A DNA stretch of 64,000 bases from RBG-13-68-16 sp041494245 (GCA_041494245.1 JBGQAK010000010.1:62001-126000); one strand, 5' to 3'. Shown: positions 25,779 to 34,290, counted from the first letter of the stretch. The notes: generated from the sequence alone by a model not told the origin. Program-made: numbers and translations.

Positions 25779-26691
25779 TGTCCGCGAACCGCCTTTCCGT
25801 GCGGCGGAAGTAGAAGGCGGCGTACAGCAGGAAGAGGACCGCGATGACCGTCGAGTAGGCGAGCGCGCCCCACATGACCGGCCTGCCGAGAAGCGATGCC
25901 CGGAAGCCCTCGATGATGCCGGTGAGCGGATTGACCGCGAGAACCCAACGCCACCGCTCGGGCATGAGGCTCGAGGGGTAGATCACAGGCGTGGCAAACA
26001 TCCAGAGCTGGAGGACGAAAGGCAGTGCATACCGCACGTCGCGGTACTTGACGTTCACCGCCGACGTCCACAGGCCAACCCCGAGCGCCAGCAGCACCAA
26101 CACGCAAACGAGCACGGGAAAGAGCAGAATGCCCCACGAGACCGAGTAGCGGTAGTACCCGAAGAGCCCGACGAAGACCACGAAGGCGATCGCGAAATCC
26201 ACGAGAGCAGCGGCCACTGCCGCGCCGGGCACGATGAGTCGGGGGAAGTAGACCTTGGTGATCAGATTTGCGCTCCCGATCAGGCTGTTGCCGCTGTTGG
26301 TCACCGCGTTGAGGAAGAACATCCACGGAAGGAGCGCCGCGTAGCTGAATATGGGGTACGGGATGCCGTCTGAGGGGATCTTGGCGAGCTTTCCGAAGAA
26401 GACCGTGAAGATGATCATCGTGGCCAGGGGCTGGATCACGGCCCACGCGATACCGAGGACTGCCTGCTTGTAACGGACCTTGACATCCCGCCAGGTCAGG
26501 AAGTAGAGAAGCTCCCTGAAGCTCCACAGCTCTTTCAGGTCGATGGCCGCCCACGACCGGCCCGGGCGGATTCGAGTCACGGGCTCTTCTGGGAGATCAA
26601 GAGCAAGGGGTGAAGACACTGCACGCCGAGACGAGGTTGTCACGGCACCTCCCAACCTTGTTGACGAGCCCGATTGCAGCTTCTCAGACAT
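25771..26691 (-). CDS. wzm: Wzm-type ABC-2 polysaccharide export permease
   Basis: Inner-membrane permease of the ABC-2 family, 306 residues with six hydrophobic segments. LWSFRELLYFLTWRDVKVRYKQ near residue 60 and LWMFATPVIYPSSLMPERW with NPLTGIIEGFRA are hallmarks of polysaccharide exporters. It pairs with the overlapping wzt. ATG 26691 is preferred over the TTG at 26712. It marks ABC-dependent rather than Wzx-dependent export; no flippase gene is seen in the window. Confidence 0.93.
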   Translation of the reverse strand: MSEKLQSGSSTRLGGAVTTSSRRAVSSPLALDLPEEPVTRIRPGRSWAAIDLKELWSFRELLYFLTWRDVKVRYKQAVLGIAWAVIQPLATMIIFTVFFGKLAKIPSDGIPYPIFSYAALLPWMFFLNAVTNSGNSLIGSANLITKVYFPRLIVPGAAVAAALVDFAIAFVVFVGLFGYYRYSVSWGILLFPVLVCVLVLLALGVGLWTSAVNVKYRDVRYALPFVLQLWMFATPVIYPSSLMPERWRWVLAVNPLTGIIEGFRASLLGRPVMWGALAYSTVIAVLFLLYAAFYFRRTERRFADIV

Positions 26692-26810
26692 TGCCTCTTT
26701 TTTGAAGCACAAAGGAGACCGGGAACCTCACCCAAGCACCGGAGGCCGCAGCGCTGACGACAGCACTCGCAACCTCGCCCTTCAGGATGACAGCACAGGT
26801 CGTCGACCTC

Positions 26811-27953
26811 TCAAGGTTGACCCGCATTCGTGAACTCCGCGCAGGCCGTCAGGATGCGGCCGGTGGCCTTTCCGTCGCCGTACGGGTTGATGGCGCGTGC
26901 CATGGCCTCGTACGCCGTGCGGTCGGTGAGCAGTCGGCTGGCCTCTTCAACGATGGTGCGCTCATTAATGCCGACCAGCTTCACGGTTCCGGCGACCACG
27001 GCCTCCGGGCGTTCAGTCGTGTCGCGCATCACGAGCACCGGTTTGCCCAAGCTTGGGGCCTCCTCCTGGACACCGCCCGAATCCGACAGGATGAGCGTCG
27101 CGCGGCTCATCAGCGCCACAAACGGGAGGTACGCCAGAGGCTCGATGAGGTGAATGTTCCCGGTGGCTGGGCGGCGCAGGTTCCGGTCCACGGGCCGGCG
27201 GACGTTGGGGTTGAGGTGCACGGGATAGACGAACGCCGTCTCCGGGAAGCGGCGCGCCAGCTCGGCGATCGCCTTGCAGATCGACTCGAAACCGGGGCCG
27301 AAGTTCTCGCGCCGGTGGCCGGTGATGAGCACGAGCCGCGGGCCATCCGCGGCAACCACCCTCTCGGGCAGCTCGGCGATGGCCGGCGGCCTCGCCTTGA
27401 CGACCTTCAGGGCAAGAAGGAGCGCATCGATGACGGTGTTGCCGGTCACGACGATCCGCGCCGGCTCGATCCCCTCGCGCAGCAGGTTCTGCCTGTTGGT
27501 CTCGGTGGGGGCGAAGTGCAGCGCGGCGAGGCGTGTGGTCAAGGTGCGGTTGGCCTCCTCTGGCCACGGTGACTCCAGGTTCCCGGTCCGCAGGCCCGCC
27601 TCGACGTGTCCGACCGGCACGTGGTGGTAGAACGCAGCCAGCGCGGCGCAAAACGTCGTCGTGGTGTCGCCCTGGACGAGCACGAGCTCAGGCCCGGCCT
27701 TCGCGAGGTACCCGTCGATCGCCTGCACGGCCCTCGCCGTGAGGCCGGCCAGCGTCTGCTCCGGCTCCATGAGGTCGAGGTCGACATCGGGCTCGATGCC
27801 GAAGACCTCCAGGACCTGATCGAGCATCTCGCGGTGCTGGGCGGTCACGCAGACCTCGCAGACGAAGCGTGGGTCCTTGCGCAGCGCGAGGACGACCGGC
27901 GCCAGCTTGATGGCCTCGGGACGGGTGCCGAAGATGACGGAGACCTTTTTCAC
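26811..27953 (-). CDS. wecB: UDP-N-acetylglucosamine 2-epimerase (non-hydrolysing)
   Basis: Interconverts UDP-GlcNAc and UDP-ManNAc. GTG 27953 gives 380 residues beginning VKKVSVIFGTRPEAIKLAPV, the canonical N-terminus, close to the usual length of about 376. Other family blocks are VQGDTTTTFCAALAAF, GHVEAGLRTGN, ITGHRRENFGPGF, VYPVHLNPNVRRPV and LSDSGGVQEEAPSLGKPVLV. The frame continues upstream to 28376, but that part overlaps gmd and is a shadow. The ribosome site is weak. Together with the WecG-like transferase it supports a ManNAc-containing linkage unit. Confidence 0.95.
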   Translation of the reverse strand: MKKVSVIFGTRPEAIKLAPVVLALRKDPRFVCEVCVTAQHREMLDQVLEVFGIEPDVDLDLMEPEQTLAGLTARAVQAIDGYLAKAGPELVLVQGDTTTTFCAALAAFYHHVPVGHVEAGLRTGNLESPWPEEANRTLTTRLAALHFAPTETNRQNLLREGIEPARIVVTGNTVIDALLLALKVVKARPPAIAELPERVVAADGPRLVLITGHRRENFGPGFESICKAIAELARRFPETAFVYPVHLNPNVRRPVDRNLRRPATGNIHLIEPLAYLPFVALMSRATLILSDSGGVQEEAPSLGKPVLVMRDTTERPEAVVAGTVKLVGINERTIVEEASRLLTDRTAYEAMARAINPYGDGKATGRILTACAEFTNAGQP

Positions 27954-28024
27954 GGCTTCAAGCAATCGAGGATCAACAGCCTTCGCGGGACGCCAGAGCC
28001 ACGCGCGGCCCGTGGAGGGAGGGT

Positions 28025-29101
28025 TCAGCCGGTAACGCCGGCCGGCGACTCGCGGCTGACGAGCGCCATGTCGTGCTCGACCATCATCTTGACCAGGGCC
28101 TCGAAACCTACGCGAGGCTTCCACCCGAGCATGGCCTTCGCCTTGGCGGGATCGCCGAGGAGGTGCTCCACCTCGGTGGGCCGCAGATAGCGGGGATCCA
28201 GCTCGACAAGGACACGGCCGTCGTTCGCGATCCCTTTCTCCTCCAGCCCCTGCCCCTCCCACGTGATCGGGATGCCCACGCAGCCGAACGCCTGCTCGCA
28301 GAGCTCTCGCACGGAGTGGGTCTCCCCTGTGGCCACGACGTAGTCGTCGGCCTCCTTGGCCTGCAACATGAGCCACATGGCTTCCACGAAGTCGCCGGCG
28401 AACCCCCAGTCGCGCGTGGCCTCGAGGTTTCCGAGGTAGAGCCTGTCCTGCAGCCCGTGCTTGATGCGCGCCACCGCACGGGTGACCTTGCGCGTGACGA
28501 ACGTCTCCCCGCGGCGCGGCGACTCGTGGTTGAAGAGGATGCCGTTGACCGCGAACATGCCGTAGGCCTCGCGGTAGTTGCGGGTGATGAAGAAGGCGTA
28601 GGCCTTGGCGGCCGCGTACGGGCTGCGCGGGTAGAAAGGCGTGGTCTCCCGCTGAGGAACCTCGAGGGCCTTGCCGAAGAGCTCCGAGGAGGAGGCCTGG
28701 TAGAAGCGGGCCTCGAGCCCCAGCTCGCGCGTCGCCTCCAGCAGGCGCACCGCGCCGACGCCCGTGACCTCGGCGGTGTACTCGGGCACGTCGAAGGAGA
28801 CCTTCACGTGGGACTGCGCACCGAGGTTGTAGATCTCGTCGGGGCGGACGACCTTCAGGAGCTTGTTGAGCGACGAGGCGTCGTTCAGATCCCCGTACAC
28901 GAGATGCAGCCTGACGTCCGCATCATGCGGATCCTGGTAGATGTGGTCGATGCGGCTGGTGTTGAAGGTGGAGGACCGCCGCACCATCCCCCACACCTCG
29001 TAACCCTTCCCCAGCAGGAGCTCCGCGAGGTACGAGCCGTCCTGCCCGGTGATGCCGGTGACCAGGGCGCGCTTTCCGATCTTGCGAGGCCATTTCTTCA
29101 T
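28025..29101 (-). CDS. gmd: GDP-mannose 4,6-dehydratase
   Basis: First step from GDP-mannose to GDP-fucose or GDP-rhamnose. The 358 residues show the short-chain dehydrogenase fold: ALVTGITGQDGSYLAELLL (NADP-binding), the family-specific RRSSTFNTSRIDHIY, and the catalytic SSSELFGK...YPRSPYAAAK (Ser/Tyr/Lys), plus NHESPRRGETFVTRK. Its start overlaps the fcl stop by four bases (ATGA), so GDP-4-keto-6-deoxymannose is made next to the enzyme that uses it. Confidence 0.97.
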   Translation of the reverse strand: MKKWPRKIGKRALVTGITGQDGSYLAELLLGKGYEVWGMVRRSSTFNTSRIDHIYQDPHDADVRLHLVYGDLNDASSLNKLLKVVRPDEIYNLGAQSHVKVSFDVPEYTAEVTGVGAVRLLEATRELGLEARFYQASSSELFGKALEVPQRETTPFYPRSPYAAAKAYAFFITRNYREAYGMFAVNGILFNHESPRRGETFVTRKVTRAVARIKHGLQDRLYLGNLEATRDWGFAGDFVEAMWLMLQAKEADDYVVATGETHSVRELCEQAFGCVGIPITWEGQGLEEKGIANDGRVLVELDPRYLRPTEVEHLLGDPAKAKAMLGWKPRVGFEALVKMMVEHDMALVSRESPAGVTG

Positions 29102-30081
29102 CGGGCTTCACTCCTGCTCTTCTCCGCCTCGTCCTCACGCAGGTGGCCACGGTTGGCAAGGAACCACTGGTAGGTCGAAGCGATCCCGGCGCGCAGCTCG
29201 ACCCGGTGCCGCCATCCGAGCGCGTGCAGGCGAGAGACGTCGAGGAGCTTGCGCGGCGTGCCGTCGGGCTTGGAGGTGTCGAATGTGAGCTTGGCCTGCG
29301 GGTAGACGACTTCCCGCACCAACTCCGCCAGTTCGCGGATGGAGAGGTCCGCCCCGGTCCCGACGTTTATCTGCACATCACCATCGTAGTGCTGCATGAG
29401 GAACAGGCAGGCATCGGCGAGGTCGTCCACGTGCAGGAACTCCCGCCGTGGGGAACCGGTGCCCCAGATGACCACGTCGCCGCGTCCTTCAGCCTTGGCG
29501 TCGTGGAACTTCCTCATCAGCGCCGGCAGCACGTGGGAGCTCGTGAGGTCGAAGTTGTCGTTCGGTCCGTACAGGTTCGTCGGCATCGCCGAGATGAAGT
29601 CGCACCCGTACTGCCGCCGGTAGGCCTGGCAGAGCTTGATGCCAGCGATCTTGGCGACTGCGTACGGCTCGTTGGTGGGCTCCAGGGGCCCGGTCAGGAG
29701 GTACTCCTCCTTCATCGGCTGCGGGCACTCCCGCGGGTAGATGCAGGAGCTGCCCAGGTAGAGCAGCTTCTTGGCGCCTTCGCGGTACGCGGCGTGCACC
29801 ACGGTGGCGTGGATCATCATGTTGTCGTAGATGAACTCGGCAGGACGTGTGGAGTTGGCGAGGATGCCGCCCACGGTGCCGGCCACGAGGAAGACGAACT
29901 CTGGCCTGTTGGCCTCGAACCAGCGGTCCACGGCGGCCTGGTCGCGCAGGTCAAGCTCGTCGCGCTCCGCCGTCAGGACGTTGGTGAAACCCGCGCCCTT
30001 CAAGCGACGGACCACGGCCGAGCCGACCAAGCCGGAGTGGCCGGCGACGTAGATCCGTGCGCCTTTTGCGAGCTTCGTCAT
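29098..30081 (-). CDS. fcl: GDP-L-fucose synthase
   Basis: 3,5-epimerase/4-reductase producing GDP-L-fucose from the Gmd product. ATG 30081 gives 327 residues; the frame is open to 30174. IYVAGHSGLVGSAVVRRL binds NADP. LLYLGSSCIYPRECPQPM and YAVAKIAGIKLCQAYRRQYG supply the Ser-Tyr-Lys catalytic residues, and MPTNLYGPNDNFD and the histidine region HVLPALMRKFHDAK are family-specific. It is the first gene after the structured leader that follows the NusG paralogue. Confidence 0.96.
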   Translation of the reverse strand: MTKLAKGARIYVAGHSGLVGSAVVRRLKGAGFTNVLTAERDELDLRDQAAVDRWFEANRPEFVFLVAGTVGGILANSTRPAEFIYDNMMIHATVVHAAYREGAKKLLYLGSSCIYPRECPQPMKEEYLLTGPLEPTNEPYAVAKIAGIKLCQAYRRQYGCDFISAMPTNLYGPNDNFDLTSSHVLPALMRKFHDAKAEGRGDVVIWGTGSPRREFLHVDDLADACLFLMQHYDGDVQINVGTGADLSIRELAELVREVVYPQAKLTFDTSKPDGTPRKLLDVSRLHALGWRHRVELRAGIASTYQWFLANRGHLREDEAEKSRSEAR

Positions 30082-30520
30082 CGGTCCGTTGTCATCGAGC
30101 CCGGAGCCCTCCGCGGGCTCAAAGATAGGCAGGCTATCACACGCAGTTCGAGGGAGGCGGCAGCAGCCATGCACGCTGCCGCTGGTGGTTTGCCTTGCAA
30201 ACCATTGAAAAATCGGGGCCTGTGGTCAAGCAGCCAGCCCTCGTCGCCCCCATGGACGTCTCGCGTCATGCGGTGTCAAAAACGAGACGTCACGGCGCAG
30301 AATCACTTTGATTCTAAGGCTTCCCGGGGGATACGCAAGCTCTCGGGCAGGCGCCACCGAGCCGTTTCCCGTCGACGGACCCACCTCTTGCAGGCGCGGC
30401 CTGGAAGAACTCCCCATCCGACGCGGCAGACCCTCCCCTTTGCGGCGTACGGCGCTCGCACTCCCCGGGAGCGAGGGCCCGTTTGAACGGGCCACCCGTG
30501 TGCGCCCCCGCTGGAGGAGG
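30082..30520 (-). promoter_or_regulatory. Hairpin-rich untranslated leader between the NusG paralogue and fcl
   Basis: 439 bases without a credible gene. In the direction of transcription it contains five hairpins. Two are adjacent, at 30476-30493 (GGCCCGTT/AACGGGCC) and 30455-30475 (CTCGC..TCCC/GGGA GCGAG). The third is at 30299-30315 (AGAATCA-AAG-TGATTCT). The fourth is at 30255-30291 (GACGTCTCG, 19-base loop, CGAGACGTC). The fifth is at 30187-30203 (GGTTTGC-AAG-GCAAACC). Two of the small hairpins share an AAG loop on the transcribed strand. None is followed by a clear T-run. The position directly after a NusG-like gene and before some 20 downstream genes suggests a site for processive antitermination. 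Confidence 0.5.
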
Positions 30521-31045
30521 CTACGTGCCGCGGATGTGGCGGGCGTCGACTTCCACGTGCCGGACGCCGCTGACCATCGAGAGCAGCAGGCGCACGCGGT
30601 CCTTGGCCGGCAGGTACTGCGTCACGATCCCCTCGAGCCCCTGGAGCGGCCCCTGGACGACCCGCACCCTCGTGCCCTTCGAGGGAGCACGGCGCGCCTC
30701 CGCGATGACGAGGTAGCCACGTTCGCCCTCGCGCTCGCGCAGCGAGGCGATGAAATCCTCCTCGACGGCCGCAAGGGCGTCGCCGAACCGCACGATGCCG
30801 GAGGCCCCCGGGCAGTAGCGGACGGCCGTGTACCGCTCTTTCGGCACGCAGTGGGCGAACACGTACGACGGAAAGAGCGCCACCGGGCCGCGGGGCGCCC
30901 TCAGGTGCCAGCGCGGCTCCAGGATCCGCGGGCAGTACGCGGGGACGTCCCGACCACCGAGCGCCTGGACCACCGCGGTCTCCTGCTTCGGCTTGGTCCG
31001 AACGAGAAGCCAGATCAGCCGGTCTTCGTCGGGAGCGATCAGCAT
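30521..31045 (-). CDS. NusG paralogue (RfaH/LoaP/UpxY-like operon-specific antiterminator)
   Basis: 174 residues. The NGN domain (about 9-110) starts WLLVRTKPKQETAVVQAL and contains VALFPSYVFAHC, the usual NusG-type beta strand. A KOW domain follows (GTRVRVVQGPLQGLEGIVTQYL, about 123-144). Core NusG is normally encoded with secE and rplK; here the gene sits inside a polysaccharide locus, the hallmark of specialised paralogues that bind RNA polymerase and suppress termination in long surface-glycan operons. It is followed by a hairpin-rich leader and the biosynthetic genes. ATG 31045 is preceded by GAGGCG. DNA or RNA target specificity cannot be read from the sequence. Confidence 0.88.
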   Translation of the reverse strand: MLIAPDEDRLIWLLVRTKPKQETAVVQALGGRDVPAYCPRILEPRWHLRAPRGPVALFPSYVFAHCVPKERYTAVRYCPGASGIVRFGDALAAVEEDFIASLREREGERGYLVIAEARRAPSKGTRVRVVQGPLQGLEGIVTQYLPAKDRVRLLLSMVSGVRHVEVDARHIRGT

Positions 31046-31062
31046 TACGCCTCGACGGGAAC

Positions 31063-31091
31063 TCCTAGCAGATGTCCCCCCGGGGGGTCAA
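31063..31091 (-). promoter_or_regulatory. Weak promoter candidate before the NusG paralogue
   Basis: On the minus strand TTGACC (31091-31086) is followed after 17 bases by CTAGGA (31068-31063). A CCCCCCGGGGGG palindrome (31076-31087) overlaps the -35. The -10 match is poor, so this is only a candidate for separate transcription of the antiterminator. Confidence 0.22.
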
Positions 31092-31174
31092 GCGAACCGA
31101 GGGATGCGGGGCGCCGGTTGCGGAGCGTCGCGGCGCCCCTGGCGCATGCCCCTACGTGTTTCAGACGGCGCTGC

Positions 31175-31861
31175 CTAAGGCCTCGGTTTGGAGGCTTCGC
31201 CCTTGTCGCCGGGGCGGATGAGAGTCGCGCTCCCACCCGTCAGGACCATCGGAGCCAGGCTCTTCTCGCCCGCCGCTGCCATAGCGTCTGCTATCAGAAC
31301 GCTTCTGCAAACGTCATCGGGCCGCAGCTTGCCGGCGAAGTCGATCCTCGAGATCACGCCCTCGCACAGGAAACCCATGACGGAAAGCCCGGTCTGGACT
31401 CTCGCCGTCTCGCCCACCACGAGGTTCTGCGCGAACCTGGCCTGTTCGCCGGTCAGGGTTGCGTTGCACGGCGAAATGACGGGAATCGTCACTTGAGGCG
31501 TGCGCATCTCCCTGCCGTCGGCATCCATCACAGCAAAGACTACGTCCACTGCAGCCGTGGCGTCCTCCGGGCGGGGCAGCGCCGCCCAGAAGCTCCGCCT
31601 TTCAACGCTCCGCATTTCGACGTAGTAGAAATCGGGTGTTCCGGTCTTGCGGAAGTACGTGCGGACGGAGCTCCACGTGCCTTCCGGGTATGTGACCAGG
31701 GAGACCACGCTGTTGGCGCGCTTGGGCACGCAGCTCGGCATGATCGGGCTCAACGCCGGAGGCGCGGCGAGAGCTGCGCTGGACGAGAGGGCAACCGCGA
31801 GGGCGAGCCCGCCGGGCCGCGCCCACCTCACAGGGGAACAGAATAGACTCCGACCGATCAA
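31175..31861 (-). CDS. Secreted protein of unknown function
   Basis: The meaningful frame begins at TTG 31861, with GGAGG eight bases upstream, and gives 228 residues; the longer open frame up to 32494 crosses the TPR gene and is a shadow. It has an N-terminal signal peptide (positively charged start, GGLALAVALSSSAALA, then APPA). The mature part has four cysteines (SCVPK, PCNATL, LCEGV, VCRSV) that could form two disulfides, and a beta-rich look. I do not recognise the family. Lying between a TPR protein and the NusG paralogue, and downstream of Wza/Wzc/CpsB, it is probably a periplasmic or surface accessory of the export system. Confidence 0.6.
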   Translation of the reverse strand: MIGRSLFCSPVRWARPGGLALAVALSSSAALAAPPALSPIMPSCVPKRANSVVSLVTYPEGTWSSVRTYFRKTGTPDFYYVEMRSVERRSFWAALPRPEDATAAVDVVFAVMDADGREMRTPQVTIPVISPCNATLTGEQARFAQNLVVGETARVQTGLSVMGFLCEGVISRIDFAGKLRPDDVCRSVLIADAMAAAGEKSLAPMVLTGGSATLIRPGDKGEASKPRP

Positions 31862-31907
31862 ACCGGCCCACCTCCACTTTTCATTGTAGGCCTCTAAGTG
31901 CAATTCG

Positions 31908-33548
31908 TCAAGGCGTTTGTGTCGGAGAGGCGGCGGTTCCGAGGATCTTCGTGACGTACAGCTCCACGTACTCGGTCCGCCGGATGTTCGGCAACGAGCG
32001 CCTGAGGGCAGTCGCCGCGCCGGCCCGGTCTCCAGTCTCGTAGAGGGCAACAGCGTAGTAGAAGAGAAGCACAGGCCTGGCGTCCGGGGGCTCACCCCAG
32101 CGCCGGAAGTAGAGCACGGCATCCGGCCAGCGGCTGGTCCTGTACGCCATTTCGCCGGCCAGATGCTGCGCCTCGGGCGATTCGGGGTGGGCGTCTGCAA
32201 CGCGGCGCGCCGCTGCGCAGGCGTCCTCGAGCTTGTTCGTGCGGGCCAGCTCCCGGACCCGATCAAGCTCGGCCTGCACGGAAGGCAGGGACGGGGCCGT
32301 GGTGGGCTTCGTGTCGGCCGCGGCCACGGCTCCGACGCCGACCGGCGCGAGGGTGGCCGCGGCGGGTGGAGGCGGTCCTGCACCCTGGACTGTCCTGACT
32401 GCCGTGGGGACCGGTTGTGTGGCCGTCGGAGCGGGCGCCGGGGCACGCGTCGGAACAGCCGTCGCGACAGGCGTTGGGGTACGCGTCGGAGCAACCGTCG
32501 CCACAGGCGTTGGGGTACGCACCGCTGCAGCCGTCGTAGCAGGCGTCGGGGTACGCGTCGGAGCAGCCGTCGGAGCCGGCGTGGGGGTGTGCGTTCGGGC
32601 GGGCGTTGGGGTGAGCGCGGGGGTGGCGGCCTTCAGACCGTTGCCGGCTCGTTCCTCGAGGTCCCGGATGGCAGGGTCCGTGGCGAGCGCCGGCGGCAGC
32701 TGGGCCACGTACGCGCTGGCTTCCTGCCACCGTTTGAGCTCCACCAGCGAGCCCAGTAGGGCGGCCGCAACCCTCCGGTCGGAGGTCACACCTCCACATG
32801 CCCTGAGATCGTCCACCGCCTGGGACCAGCGCTTGTCACCCGCAAAACCGAGACCGCGCACCCGAAGCGCCTCCTCGCTGCCGGGGGCGATCTTCAGGCC
32901 AGCGTCCGCGTTCTGCCAGGCGCCGCGCACATCGCCTTCTGCAAGATCGAGCTGGCCCAGCATGAGGCGCCAGGTTACCTGCCTCGGCTCGGCCTTGACG
33001 AGGCGGTTCAGCTCCTTGCGGCGCTCGGAGGGCGGCAGCGAGGCCACGCGTTGTTCCCGCGTCGGTACCAGGCGCGAGAAGGCGGGGTTCTCCACGAGCG
33101 TGGCGGCGGGAATCCCCTGGATGACGAGCGCCTCAAAGCCAGCGCGCACGTCGGGGGGTATGTCCGCTCGGGAGTACCCCTGGAACCTTTCCTCGACCTC
33201 CGTGATGCGTTGGAACGTCTCGCGGAACCCTGTCGGATCTCCGCTCGCGGCCTGTGCGAGCGCGAGGCGGGTGAGCCCGTCGGCCAGAACTTGTGGATCG
33301 TCCAGGAGGCCGAAGCAGGCCACACGCAGTTGGCGCACCGCAGGCGCGTAGTCACGGCGGTTGTAGGAGTCGGTGCCCTGGCGCAGCAACCGCATGTAGA
33401 AGGGGTCCACGGCGTTGGCAGCCGCAGCCAGCACGAGCGCGGTGATGAACACCGCCGAGATTCGAGCGCTCCGAAGCCGCCAGGATCGGGGGTTCGGGGT
33501 CTCGAGGGCCTGGATCGGCGGGCCATGCGGGAAGCGATCAGTACCCAT
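31908..33548 (-). CDS. TPR-repeat protein with Pro/Thr-rich hinge
   Basis: 546 residues. A membrane anchor or signal helix (ISAVFITALVLAAAANA, about 30-46) is followed by TPR-like helices up to about residue 305. A low-complexity hinge (about 306-390) of TPTPxxTxxPTR units encoded by a 36-bp tandem repeat comes next, then a second TPR block (LDRVRELARTNKLEDACAAARR to the end). The ATG overlaps the cpsB stop by one base. TPR proteins in such loci usually scaffold assembly in the periplasm or at the inner membrane; no enzymatic motif is seen. Confidence 0.75.
   Translation of the reverse strand: MGTDRFPHGPPIQALETPNPRSWRLRSARISAVFITALVLAAAANAVDPFYMRLLRQGTDSYNRRDYAPAVRQLRVACFGLLDDPQVLADGLTRLALAQAASGDPTGFRETFQRITEVEERFQGYSRADIPPDVRAGFEALVIQGIPAATLVENPAFSRLVPTREQRVASLPPSERRKELNRLVKAEPRQVTWRLMLGQLDLAEGDVRGAWQNADAGLKIAPGSEEALRVRGLGFAGDKRWSQAVDDLRACGGVTSDRRVAAALLGSLVELKRWQEASAYVAQLPPALATDPAIRDLEERAGNGLKAATPALTPTPARTHTPTPAPTAAPTRTPTPATTAAAVRTPTPVATVAPTRTPTPVATAVPTRAPAPAPTATQPVPTAVRTVQGAGPPPPAAATLAPVGVGAVAAADTKPTTAPSLPSVQAELDRVRELARTNKLEDACAAARRVADAHPESPEAQHLAGEMAYRTSRWPDAVLYFRRWGEPPDARPVLLFYYAVALYETGDRAGAATALRRSLPNIRRTEYVELYVTKILGTAASPTQTP
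32434..32613. repeat. 36-bp tandem repeat (about 4-5 copies) encoding 12-residue Pro/Thr units
   Basis: Units start at 32434, 32470, 32506 and 32542, and a partial copy at 32578, each beginning GGCG(T/C)(T/C)GGGG(T/C)ACGC on the plus strand. They encode TPTP-A/V-xT-xxPTR on the minus strand. The period is exact, so copy number could change without shifting frame. Confidence 0.8.
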
Positions 33549-34282
33549 CAGTGTGCATTGTGCCTGTCAAGAGGCCGGTTCTCAAGCACAGCCTTCGGAT
33601 TCAGCACGGTGAGCCGCTGCGATCTCTCCTCGCCCCAGCGCTGCGCGATCCGCCGGTACGCCTCCGACAGGCGTGGGGGCCGAGCGTGGGAGTCGTGGGC
33701 GTCGGAGGCCACGAAGTGCGCCAGGTCCTCATCCAGGAGGAACGAGCTGCACTCCAGCGGGCCGCCTCCGAGCTCGCCGGTCACGCTCATCGCGGTCAGC
33801 TGGAGAAGCGCCCCCCGTTCCGCCAGCTCAACAAGCAGCGCGGGGTCCTCCACCAGCCACGGGATCCGCTCCGGATGGGCCAGCACCGGCCGCCAGCCGG
33901 CCACGACAAGTTCGTGCACCAGCGAAGGCGGTTCGACCGTCGGCATGATGGACGGGAATTCGAGAAGCAGGTAGCGAGAGCCCGCGAGCGACAGCAGGTT
34001 CCCTCCCGGGAGACGGTCCACCTCCCCGAGAAGCTCGGAGTCCACCCGGATCTCGGCGCCCAACGCCAGGTTGAGCTCGCCACGGACCTTCTGCACCTTC
34101 CCGAAGAGCACCTCGAGGGCACCGCGCTCCACGTCGGGCCAGAGTTCGTGGCGCTGGTGCGGGGTGACTACGACCGAATGGATCCCATCGGCCGCCGCGA
34201 CCCGGCACATCTCGCTCGTCTCGTCGAGGGTCGCAGGACCGTCGTCCACGCCAGGGAGGAGGTGGGCGTGCAGGTCGATCAT
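33548..34282 (-). CDS. CpsB/CapC-family PHP-type tyrosine phosphatase
   Basis: Metal-dependent phosphatase of the PHP superfamily that removes phosphate from the tyrosine-rich tail of BY-kinases. ATG 34282 gives 244 residues starting IDLHAHLLPGVDDGP, the first metal-binding motif. VVVTPHQRHELWP, GAEIRVD, LEFPS, VLAHPERIPWL and FVASDAHD supply the remaining histidines and acids. It follows the kinase gene by eight bases and overlaps the TPR gene, so a kinase-phosphatase pair is encoded together, as in CpsB/CpsD capsule systems. The frame is open to 34486, inside the kinase gene. Confidence 0.92.
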   Translation of the reverse strand: MIDLHAHLLPGVDDGPATLDETSEMCRVAAADGIHSVVVTPHQRHELWPDVERGALEVLFGKVQKVRGELNLALGAEIRVDSELLGEVDRLPGGNLLSLAGSRYLLLEFPSIMPTVEPPSLVHELVVAGWRPVLAHPERIPWLVEDPALLVELAERGALLQLTAMSVTGELGGGPLECSSFLLDEDLAHFVASDAHDSHARPPRLSEAYRRIAQRWGEERSQRLTVLNPKAVLENRPLDRHNAH

Positions 34283-34290
34283 GGGCGGGC

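Noticed and set aside
26811..28376. 521-residue version of the UDP-GlcNAc 2-epimerase
   Set aside because: The first 141 residues lie antiparallel-free over gmd in another frame and have no coding character; GTG 27953 gives the canonical N-terminus.
32434..32613. CRISPR-like array
   Set aside because: Units are contiguous 36-bp tandem repeats inside a coding frame, with no unique spacers and no cas genes.
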